The notes beneath the pieces are model-generated. The model saw only the letters and a list, made by a program, of their open reading frames with translations, was not told where the DNA came from and made no database searches. Both the position numbers and the translations under genes were made by a program. Positions 47,569 through 59,000 of a stretch of 64,000 nt of DNA are shown one piece after another (positions within the stretch are counted from its first letter, which is position 1; each line of letters begins with the position of its first letter). This DNA comes from Brachionus rotundiformis (lineage: Eukaryota; Rotifera; Eurotatoria; Ploima; Brachionidae). The DNA lies in contig JAESIW010000137.1 in the NCBI GenBank assembly GCA_016802295.1, positions 6,078,146-6,142,145 on the forward strand. Reading direction: 5' to 3'.

Positions 47569-48452
47569 TTTAATTTGAAAAATTATTTTTATTCATTTAA
47601 ACTTTATTATATATTTTTTTAAAATTAAAAATCAGTTAAAAGTTTAATTAGAAAATAAAGGAACACCTGAACATAAATTCCATTCAATAATTTATCTCTT
47701 CTTTCCATTATCATGTAAGTGATCTTGCCGATTGATTCCAACAAATTGGCTGCTGAGTATTAGAATTAAACTGGTCTCTGTCTAAACACATATGAAAACT
47801 AGATAAAAATAATCGATTTCTAAACTAAAGATTTAAAAGTGCAATTGACCAAGCAATATTTACCATCAACAGCATTGGAACAAATCCTCAAAAAGGAAAA
47901 AAGCGAATTCATTTAGGACATTATAAAAAAAAAACTTAAAAAAATGAAAAAAGAGTGAAAAAAAAATTGAAATGCTTTGTGTTCAAGGTGAATTTGGCAA
48001 ACAACAATATCATGATATTTCGGATGTCGAGGTTTTTTTTAAATTTTTACTTTTTTTGTCTTTTTGTTATATTTGGTGAAAAAAATCAAAAAACGAATTT
48101 AGAATCAAAACCATTGTAAGACACGCTTTGTTTTCATCACCAGTCACTTGTGTCATATCTATTAGCTCGCACAAATCTCTTTTTATATCACAATTCATTT
48201 ATATCACAATAAAATTTGACTAACTGATAAACACAAGCGAGACATGTCCCACTTTCATAAATGTAACTAATAATAACCATTCAACCAATTAATAGCCACT
48301 GGTCATTCAATTAGTTAATATGAAAAACAAATGATTCGAAAAAAAAATCTTCCATTAAATAGAAATATAAATAATTTATAAACGAAAAAATGTAAACAAA
48401 ACTTTTTATAATATTTTTAATTTTAATATAGGCTGCATGGTTTGAAGATGCC

Positions 48453-51400
48453 TTAATTCGTGATCTGATATCCGTATTTTACTAATATATTACATACGTT
48501 GGTTTTCTCTTGTGTTAGTGCCAGATCGTAGGCAGTAACTGGTTGGTCGTCGATTATGATAGATTGATTGATATCGGCTTTGTTTTTGCATAAAATTTCC
48601 ACTACCCGGTCATGGCCTAATGTGGCAGCTATGTGTAAACATGAAAGACCGCTCTTAAAATGATAAAAAAAATAGATCCAATTTTAAAATAAGACATAAT
48701 AATAAAAAAATTTTGAAGTCTTTTGATATTTTGTTATAAAACTATTTATTTTCATTCACAAATATACAATACTTTATATTTATAAAATGGTTTAAATGGA
48801 GTAAAAATCTTGGATGTGTATGAGGTAAGAAAGAGTTTAAAAGATGTGTCTGCTAACAAGATAAAGTCAGAAATCAAATTTTTTATAGCATCTATATAAA
48901 AAAAATTTTGTTATAGCAGAATTCAAAAATTTTATTCTAGTTATCTAACAGTCACCATTTCTTTTAATTCCTAATTTAATCTCTAAGAATTCTTTTTGCC
49001 AAATATCAATTGCACCGAAGTAAAAGATCCACAATATTTAATTAAAAATATATACATAAACTTTTTTTTAATAATAACTTAACTGAAAATTAGCTTGAAA
49101 AATTAAACACAAATTTATAAAATTAATTATTTAAAGAGTTGTGGAATATCATTACGTTCAAAACACTTTTGCATTCATCAGACCCCATCTTGAATATTCG
49201 GCAGTGGTATGGCCTCCCTGCTCTGCAAAGACGTGCTACTAAACTTGTACCAATAATTCGCAACTGGAGATACAATGATATTCCCTCTGTTTTAGGTTTG
49301 CTACCTCTAGGTGAGCGAAGAATCAAGGGTGATATGATCGAATTGTTCAAGTTAAGCAATTGTCTTAATACTTTAGATTGAGTTCGGCAACTGTCTTATT
49401 ACATCTTCCTATCGCAATCTGAGCCAGCTTGGGGTATTAGAATGTATAAAAGACGTTTATCTGTTACATAATATTGTTTTCTATAGCTTTATTATTATTA
49501 TTATAGGAAATTTTATTTAGGTGAATTTTAATAATTTTTTATTGATTTTAATTCATAAATATATTAATTACTTAGAAACCAAATTAACACTTCTAAAAAA
49601 TAAAATATCTTTTCATTTGTGTTATTTAGTAAAGGCTAATTTTTTTCTAATTATAAAAATGCATATCAAATAAAAGCTCTTTTATTGTTTTTTAAATTAT
49701 GAGATTTTATTTAGTTATTAGAAACTAAGCTACGAATTAATAAATTAATATTAAATAAACTTAATCTACTTTATAAAGTGTTTTAACAATCTTAACATTT
49801 AAATTAAATTAAAGTTTAATTAAAAATTATCAAAAATTTGATTATTGTTTTGGCTATTTAATTAATGCTTGATTTTCCTATCTAGTGCTCAAACAAAGTT
49901 TTTATTTTATTTTTTTATCCTTGCTCAGGAATGTACGCATCCAAACTTGATATTTGGATTTTAGCCTAGATCAACCCCATATCAAAATAGAGTTGTTATA
50001 TATAAGTGTATTAAAACTTACATTTTCGGATTTAAATACATTTTTAAAACCATATAAGCAAAAATAAACTTAGCATTAATTCTTAAATTTCAAAATTAAG
50101 TCCCGCACTAAAAGTTGAAATAGAAAATGAATTTCTTAAATAAATAAAATAATAAATATTACATAACTGTTATACTTTTTTTCTGCCTATTTTTTTACAA
50201 CGCATCTTAACTTAAAATTATAAATGCCGCGTTTATTTTGGATTATTTGGTTTTTAAAAATGCATTTAAATCCGAAAATTTGAGTTTTAATGGTAAAACT
50301 TCTTAGAAAATAAATAAAATTTAGTAAAGACAAAGAAAATAATTTTTAATAATTTACTTTGTTTCCCAAGTCTAAAAACAAATTTTGAAGTGAGATGAAA
50401 TAAATAAATTTGGGTTTATTTAACAATATTTACCATTGGTAAATAGACAATATTAAAATATAGATTTTAGAATGGAGACTCAAATATTTGGTCATAACAT
50501 AATCCCGAATTTGAGAACAATTAAAGATTTGTTTTTTGACAAAAAAAGCAAAAATTCAAGAAAAACAAAAAATAATCATCTCAAATGATACCAAAAGACT
50601 TAGGCTGATTTTCTGAGCAAACAAGTAACTTACGTCTTCGGACGCGTTTACATCAGCTCCGTGTTGAATAAGATACTCGACAATATCGGGATGGTTTTTG
50701 ACGCTAGCACAGAATAGAGGCGTACGTCCGGCAGTTTCGCCTTTGCCATCAATTCTGTAATTAACATCCAGTCCATTCTCGACCAAACATTTGACGCAGG
50801 CAAACGATCCGGACTCGGTGGCTATAATTAGCGCGTTTATTTTGGCATCGTATAAATTAAGCGCTTCTTGGTCAATCAGAGCGCCATGCTCGAGCAATTT
50901 TTTAAGCAATTTTAAATTATTATACTGACAAACAACTAGGAGTGGTGACGAGCCGCGCTCATTGACCAAATTAACATCAGCGCCGCTCTCTATCAACAGC
51001 TCGGCTATTTGGGTGTTGTTTTTGATGCAAGCGAGGAGCAGCGGCGACTGCTTGTTTATGTTGAGCTCACGGGCCCATTCGCCGTGCGGGTACATGTTCA
51101 CGTCAGCTTTGTTCTCAATCAAAAGCTGACATATTTCCAGGTGACCCTCTTCGACGGCCGTGTACAACGGCGTCGCGCCGGTCATTGTCTCCGCATTGCT
51201 CACTGCTCCATTTTCAATCAAGTATTTACAAATGTGGTAGTGGCCCTTTTTAGCGGCGCCGTACAGTGGCGTTTGGCCAGCTAGTATGTGCTCGACGGCC
51301 AAGTCGCCGCTAGGACTCATGTTAACATCGGCGCCGTTCGATACCAACATCTTGACCAATGTTTCATTGCCACCCTCGGCACACAACAACAATGGACTCA

Positions 51401-52880
51401 CGCCGTACCTGTTCTTGACATTAACTTTACTTCCTTTCTCAATTAAATACTGGACAACATCATTTTGTTCTTTGAGAGTGGCCATGAAGAGCGCAGTCTG
51501 TCCGGTGATGTTCAACTCGTCGGCTTCTTTGCCAGACGGCGAGTAGTCCAAATCGGCGCCGTGCTCCACAAAACACTTAATCACATCTAAATCACCTATT
51601 TCGCTGGCTAGCAAAAACGGTGTCGATCCGAGACTGGTAACCGCATTTGGATTGGCTCCATGGGTGAGCAAAAGCTTAACAACCACATACTGACGGGACT
51701 TGATGGCAGCGTAGAGTGGCGTCCAGCCCGATATGCTTCTCTCTTCGGCCTCGGGCCCGGACGGCGCTATTTCCGGCTCGGCGCCTCTCTCCAACAACAA
51801 CTCGACTATTTTGTCGAGACCACGCTGACACGGTATCCACAGCACAGACACGCCATAGTGATTGGTGGCGTTCGGATTTGCGCCACGATCCAGCAAGTAT
51901 CTTACTATATCAAAGTGTCCTTCTTTGGCCGCGCAAAACAGCGGCGTTTGTCCGCTTAGGTTCATGCTAAGAGCGGTCTTGCCAGACGGTGCCAACTCAA
52001 CATCAGCATTGCCTTCGCACAAGTTTTTGACACACTCGAAAAAGCCTTGCTCGCTTGCCAGCATCAGCGCTGATATGCCGCTCTGATTTTGATGGTTTGG
52101 ATTGGCTCCATGTTCAAGAAGCAGTTTGACAGCTTCGGGATTGTTGTATTTGGTTGCGCCAATGAGCGGTGTTGAGCCGGCTATTTTGGCCTCTTCGGCA
52201 GTTCGGCCCTTTGGTGCTGCGTCTACATGGGCGCCTCGCTTGAGCAGTTTTTTCATCACATCTGTCCAGCCAACTTCGGCCACCATTAAAAGTGGCGTGA
52301 TGCCGCTCTCAGACGCTTTGTTCACGTCCACTTCGGCCAAATCGGCCAAAAATTCGGTCAGCTCTTTGTGCTTGCGGCCTGCGGCGATGCTCAGTGCGGT
52401 CAGGCCGTCCGCATCTGCCATGCCCGCGTTCAGTAGCTCTTTTTTGCTCATGCGAATCTTGGAACTTTGTGTGTCCGGCTGACGGTTCAACTCGTCCAAA
52501 GAGGCCAGTATTTGCCTCAAGTTGTCAAGTTCGCCATTGCCCACCGACTTGAAAAATTCTGTCAAAAGAAGAAGATTTTTTTGCTCGATTTGCGACTGGG
52601 TCTGGTCCGCCTGGCTCGGACTAGCGTACGCGTTCGCGTTGTTAGTGAGCGAGTTTTGACGCGGCGCAATCGACTGCTGCTGTTGCTGTTGGGACATCTG
52701 CGGCGTTTGGGACACCGATCCGGACATGTTGGCCGCGTTAGAAGACGAGCCTTTGGATTTGCTCGCTTTTCCATTTATATTGGAGGCGTTTTGTGCCTGA
52801 AAGGACGATTGCGGCGACTGTTTCGAGTATTTGCGCATATCGTCCTTGTCCTCGGCGTTTTTGCTGCTGGCACAACCCAT
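48453..52880 (-). CDS. lipid-anchored ankyrin-repeat protein
   Basis: Two exons, 52880-50634 and 48653-48453, sum to 2448 nt, 815 aa; the intron is 1980 nt. The protein starts MGCASSKN, the form of an N-myristoylated Gly2 and palmitoylated Cys3, so it is probably held at the inner face of a membrane. Residues about 15-95 are Ser/Gln-rich and disordered. From about 100 to the end lie some 16-18 ankyrin repeats. Alternate repeats carry a longer loop of the form (A/S)PSG-x-x-A-x-E-x-x-I-x-GQTPL, giving a double-repeat period of roughly 70 residues with at least six copies. Exon 2 adds a final repeat (SGLSCLHIAATLGHDRVVEI) and ends YGYQITN. No catalytic domain is seen, so it is likely a scaffold. 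Exon 1 is near 50% GC, far above every other gene here. No specific orthologue is recognised. Confidence 0.88.
49174..49380 (+). mobile_element. non-LTR retrotransposon reverse-transcriptase relic
   Basis: Lies inside the ankyrin-gene intron on the opposite strand. One frame reads FIRPHLEYSAVVWPPCS. After a frame change the next reads LQRRATKLVPIIRNWRYNDI, then GLLPLGERRIKGDMIELFK. These are the consecutive RPHLEY..VW, QRRATK and LxxRRxRGDMIE blocks at the C-terminal end of LINE-type reverse transcriptases (CR1/L2/Rex style). The missing linker and the frameshift show that it is a dead 5'-truncated copy. Confidence 0.78.
50010..50292. repeat. imperfect inverted repeat, arms about 70 bp
   Basis: Left arm 50010-50080 and right arm 50221-50292 are inverted copies at roughly 80% identity, sharing ATTTTCGGATTTAAAT and CATTTTTAAAA. 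They sit in the ankyrin-gene intron. The inner ends carry GCGGCATTTAT-like words also found in the arms of the element at 23193. Probably an aged MITE. Confidence 0.6.
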
Positions 52881-53330
52881 TTCTTAATTTTTTATTTTGT
52901 CTTTATTACTCAATCGATATTTTAAAATCAAATCAATTTTAGTTGTTGTTGTTTTTTTTTAATTTTTTGTTCTCAATAAAAAATAAAATTCATCTTTTTT
53001 TGTTTATAAATTTAAATTTTTATTTTATTTTTTTTATTATATGAATAAATTTGAGCTTTTTTCTTATTATCGATTTTTTAATACTCGGGTTGCTTATGTG
53101 TGTTTTTTGCTATTTCAAATGTTGCGTTAGTTTGGTGTTCAACTTGATGTAAATTATAGTTTCATGATATTTACTAGCTAGTTTATAAATCTAAAATTAA
53201 AAATAATATAATATATCTCTAAACACATTGGGGTAAAGAAATTATCAAGTCGATTATAAGCTTTTTATCTCATCAGCAAAGGTTTATTTATCCAATTTGA
53301 TTAATGGTTCACATTTTAACCTAAAAACAG

Positions 53331-53370
53331 CGCTGGCGCATTGGTTTGAGCGGTCTTTGGCGCCAATGGC
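53331..53370. repeat. GC-rich hairpin patch upstream of the ankyrin gene
   Basis: Contains two TGGCGC words (53334-53339, 53358-53363) and a CATTGG/CCAATG inverted pair (53339-53344, 53363-53368). It lies about 450 bp upstream of the ankyrin start codon. CCAAT-type words could be promoter elements; no more can be said. Confidence 0.4.
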
Positions 53371-56032
53371 TTTCTGTCTAAAACTATTCAATTATCTAAA
53401 TATTTGCTTAATAATCTTGCCAAAAATTTAAATTTTGAGTCAAATAAATACCTTATTTTTCATTATGATTAACATGGAGAGCTTAACTCAGTTCCTCTCC
53501 TAGCACACCAAGTTATATATGAGCAAAAAATAATAAGTTAATGGTTGATAATTAATTTTTGAAAGTTTCAAATAAAAAAAAAATTTTGTTACTCAAAATT
53601 AGTTTGTATAAATACATAAATGACAAGAATACTTAGAAATTTATATCTGAAAATTTAAAATTTTTGATATAAATTAATGAAACATTTGAAAAATTTAATT
53701 TTTTACTATATTTAAAAACAAAATGAATAAGTTTGTTGATTTATTAAGAAAAAAAAACAAAGGTAAAATTAGTAATTATTTTACCTTGTTTCTAAAATAT
53801 CTTAGAATAAAATAAAGTGACTATTTTTTTTCAAAATTAATGAATACTTCAAGTATTTACTAAAGTTTAGTAAATTACATGCGGCTTGTATGCGTAAAAT
53901 CTTCAAAATTTTGACTACATGTTATCTTAATTTTTGTTGACGCTTTAAGGTGGAAAAACAAATCTTTTTATTTTTAAATTACGCTCTTTATGTAAAAAAT
54001 TCAAAGGAATTTTCATTTAATTAATGAACTTGCATTAATCAGTCAAAGCAAAGCACTTGCAGTCTTTCTAAATGATTAAATAAATTAGAATTTAAAAAAC
54101 TAAAAGCATAATAGAATATTTCCCTTTTTGCCTGAAACCAAATGACAATAGAAAAAATATTCCTTTATTACCAAGTATAAAGCTTTATTACACTTTCGAT
54201 ATTATGTTAAATATAAGTTGAAATGACAATTTTTTAAAGCAATTTTAGATCATTATTATCTAAAAAGAAAACATTTTTCAGCAAACAATTCTACTTATCA
54301 ACTTTTTCGTTAAGCTGCCTTAATCTAACCAAATTAGCTTAACATAGGTAGGCGTCACAATAGTTTTATATTTTCTGCAGTTCCTATCTGACAGACTTTT
54401 TTCCAATCATTTGATTAAAAATGGAATTTTAAACTAAAATTCTCAATTAAAATTTTGAAAAACGAAAAAATTTAATCAATAGACAAAAAATTTTTTATTG
54501 AGTTAATCTTTTATTTAGACTTCTGATGGTCATTAATAATGGCGTCCATCTCTTTTTTTGGTAGCTTTTGACACAAATGGGGCTACATCGAGTAGACTTT
54601 ATACTCAGCGAGTGCCTCTATCTTGGAATGAAGGGCTAACCCATGAGATACTTGGCTTTATGGACTAGTTGCCTTAAAGCAAACATCTAATTTTGTCCTT
54701 ATGATAAAACATCAATTCTAGAATTCAATTTTGTACAACAATTTTTATCATACACAAATTATCAACATCCTACTTAATTTATAGACTAAATTATCTTTAA
54801 TTATCGGGAAATGAATAGAAATTAAACAAACTAATTAATTTTATTTAAAAAATAACTAATCTAAAGATTTAATTTATTCTCAAATTTAAAAATTAAAATA
54901 AAAATCTTATTGAAAAAAAATTAACATTCCATAAAAATGTATTCAGTGAATCAGTAAATTTATTCACTTTAAGGGATTTATGCTCTGCTAACTTAGTGCC
55001 GTAATAAAAATATGATTTTAGATAATGCACGTGATCGACAATTTAGATTGTCATCTAAAAAATATTAACTGAGCAAAATATCGACGCAGCTTTAATTCAA
55101 AAGATCCTAATTGCTAAGTTCTCTTTCAATAAATATTCTAGCTTTTTCGATTGCTCATATTTTGATACTAATAGAAATACTAAATTATAATAATTAATTA
55201 AGTTAGTTTCTTCTAAACTATTTAGTTATTATTTGAGCGCGACTAATCTAGACCGATTTGTTGGCCTTAGTGATCAAATTTTTTGTCTCATGGACAAAAC
55301 TCTACCTATTAAACGATCAAATTCATGATTCATAATGTGTCTAGTATGTTCTTAATTTTCCTACTGTTTTAAGGTATAATAATAATTTATATAAAAATGA
55401 TGAACATAATTTTTTTCTTATTTATCGAAAAATATATTTCAAAATATATATTCGACTATTTGTTGAAATTTTGTTAGCTTTGCGAATCTAGTTCATATTT
55501 TTTCGATTGAAATCTCTTTATTTCAAAATATTGTTGATTCGAAACGAGTCTAGTTTCTTATTAGAGTTGTTTTTATTTTTTGAAATTTAATAACATAAAT
55601 TAAACTTTTTTTTATTCATTTAGGCTTAAGCCAAATGCGGTATGCTAACTTATACTACGTCATATTTTGTGATTAATATCTTGACTGAATGGATAATCTA
55701 ATTTGTCTTTGGATATTCATTGTCAAACAAAAATAAACTAAATCAAATATTAAAAACTCATTAAAAAGATAGAAAATTTTTAAAAGGTCATTTATACCAC
55801 CTCAATAGTCTTTGTGCTCAAATTAGTAACTAACTAGCTCACTCTATTACCCCTTTTTTTCAATATTTTTTTCTTAACTAATAAAATTTTTAAATAATCA
55901 TTCGTTAAATAATTTAAATAATAGCTAAATAAATAAAATAATTAAATTTAATCAAGTTTATTATTGGGAGTTTTTTGAAAGACCGTCATTAGAATCGAGT
56001 AGTCCGTGTGGAAAAAATTATATCCTGTTGTG

Positions 56033-56064
56033 AAACACCACCAATCCGGATTGTCTCGGTGTTT
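56033..56064. repeat. 32-bp hairpin
   Basis: AAACACC at the left end and GGTGTTT at the right end are complementary and enclose a self-complementary AATCCGGATT. It sits alone in a gene desert within a locally GC-richer patch. Confidence 0.6.
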
Positions 56065-59000
56065 GGTAATTTATTTAGTTCTAATACTAAGTTTACGTGA
56101 TTGATTGTATTTTTACCCATTTTGTTGATTTACAACTAAAAATATGGTTTTTCTAATAATGTTAAATTATTAACAATTTGAAAAGCAATTAAAAATGCCT
56201 TAAATGAAAAATCGGTAAAATGAGTCTTGAAAAAGAATTATTGAGTCTGAAATTATTTCTTATCTAACAATAGCGAAAACAATAGGCTAAATTGATCCAA
56301 TCATCACTCTATTTTGAAAGAAAATAAAGATTTGATACTATTTTATAACAAATTAAGTTTTCATAATCATTTTGACATAAACATTTAGAATGATAACAAA
56401 AATAATTAAAATAGTTTTAACTATAACTATAATTTTTTCCCTTGCGGTCCAAAGTTTAAAATTTTGCCTTTAATTAAAATCTAATCATCCTTGATTGCCA
56501 AAATTAAACTTGTCCTTTAGACTGATAGCCGAAACCTAGAGCATCGACTCGATACTAGCCTAATTTGAATTTAAATTAAGTGCATAGATAAAAATAAATT
56601 AAAATTTTTTAGCTATGATTATCCTGAAAACTAGACCTCAAGATAAATGCTCGAAGATTGGCTAAATAGAAGATTCTGTTCGAGCAGACAAGGCTGGAAA
56701 AATTATTCCCAGTCTAGACCTGAATATATGGGTTGCTTATGGGTCCAGCAGTATCATAAATCAGCCTACAATTAGCATAGATATAGATTTATTTTATTTT
56801 TTTCTTAAGAAAACTTTTTGGTGTAGATAGGAGTTGAGCTAAATTGATTATTCTTTCAGCATAAAATCTCACTCGAGTTTATTTGAAAGAAAAGGTGAAA
56901 TTTTCTTAATTGTCACTTAGCTATAAAAATAAATCCCAAAAAATTGATTTTCTTAAATAAATGAAAAAAAAATAAATTCTTAAGAAAAAAATAATTAAAC
57001 GAAAATTATCGATCTACGACATTAACACGAAAAACAATAATGTATTAAAATGATTTATGTTCACCTGATACCAGGCTATAGATGTCTTTTCATCGTCCAT
57101 GTGACGCACTCTTTTTTTTGTTAAATTTTTTCATTAATATGGCTCTTAATTTAAATAGATTGGAGACGTGTCAAAAAAGCATAGTTTCATTAAAAATGGA
57201 AAAAATGTTTTAAATTAACCCTGGCATACTTGAAAAATTTACACAGGAAATATTTGATTACATACTTACAATTTAAGTTCAATTCAATCATGTTTTAATT
57301 ATTCCCAAATAGAAATTTAACCAACTCGTTTTGTACTTAATAAGCTGAAAATATTTTCTAATTATTATTATAATTATTAAAAAAGTACAGAACCAAAATC
57401 TTTAGATTGACAATTAATTAAAACTATAAAGAGTATATTTAGAAGAATATAACGAACTTAATTAATTTATTTTTTTAACTGATCTATTCATTTAGAGAAC
57501 TATTTTTCCTCACTCGATAAACTGAAACCACATTTTAGAATTTCCTCTTATCTTTTGAATAATTTTGCCAACAAAGCCTGCTTGTGTTTAAAATTCGGCA
57601 AGATATGCCTTGCTTGAGCCAAACCAGAAATTGATCTTCAATTAACTAAACTTAGAAAATTATTTAAATATTTATTAAATATTTTTAAATGTAATTTATT
57701 TTCAAGTGTTTATTAGTAATATATTTGATAATGTCTACCTAAGATATTATGCTAGCATAGAAGCATTTACATAGCTCATAAATATGCTAATACTTGAATG
57801 ATAATTTTATTTCATCTAAAGCCTGATAGCTGAATTACTAAAAAAATTGGTAATAGTATTTAATTTTCTAAATAGAAATTAAAAGCTTTTTCCGACAAAA
57901 ACATGCAATTATTGAAGGAAATTCGAAAAGCTAAGTTAAAATTTTGGAACTGTAAATAACTCGTCTAAAAGGGAATCAAAATACAAAAGTAAAATACATC
58001 GCCCATTTGCATAAGCTTCAACTTTAATCCATAAAGTAAATAAGATTTATTTATTTATTTCAAAAATATTTGCTATAGTACCAATAATAGAAGTATTTGC
58101 TATGAAATATCAGTTTTTTTTTAACGAAGCCAACAAATGCTTGTTAATTTTTTAAATTAATTTCTGTTTTAGAGATTTATGAACTTTTGCTTGACTTTTC
58201 CAGACTAAAGTAGCCGGTATTTGCCTTTTTTACCCTTATACGTATCCTAGTGTTTTTTTAATGAATTCATTAGACTTTTATTTTTAGAACTAAATTAATT
58301 TTTTTAATGAAAAATTGTTTATTAAGCTTTTGTTTGCCTAAGTTCGATTTTTTAATTATAGCGGATATGAAATTATTTCTTTAACTGCAAACTACCTTTG
58401 GTGCTAAAAGCTCTACTTAAAAATTTAAAGAAAACAATTTTTAAATTAAAGTCAAATAAAATATTAAAATTTGTCTTAAATTTAGATAAAAAAAATACTA
58501 CTTGCTTTGGTTGTTAATTTAAACTAAACTAAAACATAAAATTGATAATTTATTCTTAAAACTATCTTAGAAAAATTGCTCCTAGCTATTTTTTGTCTTG
58601 GAAAAAAAATTCTGATACTTGAATTTCCTTTAATTATAAAAAGCCAAGTACTTGAAAAATACTTAGTACAAAATCAAAGCAGCTCCTAATTTAGATCTAG
58701 TTTTATTCGGAAAATTGTAGATATGGGTCGAAAATAATTAAAAAATCAAAAATCAACACAATGATTGGCACGCGAATAAGAGCTTGGTTACCTCAACAAC
58801 ATACGCAAAAACAAATAAAATTAGTCTCTGATAGACAAAAAAGTATTAATTTAATAAAAACTAACTGAAATAGCTAAACTACATAGCAGCCATATAATAA
58901 GAAATAACTGTTTCTTCTGCATATTTCCGTATGTTAGAGTTATTTTTTTAAAATAACAAAAAAGGTTTTTATAATTTTCAAAACAATGTATCTATATTTA

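Larger units (their letters stand above)
46822..48452. other. 1.6-kb spacer with repeats and relics
   Basis: Holds an inverted-repeat element (47002-47236) and a possible ankyrin-like relic (47473-47568), listed separately. The rest is AT-rich with no supported gene. Confidence 0.5.

Noticed and set aside
51009..52925. Many plus-strand open frames opposite the ankyrin gene
   Set aside because: GC-rich antisense shadows of the repeats: they mirror the repeat period and have no independent coding signal.
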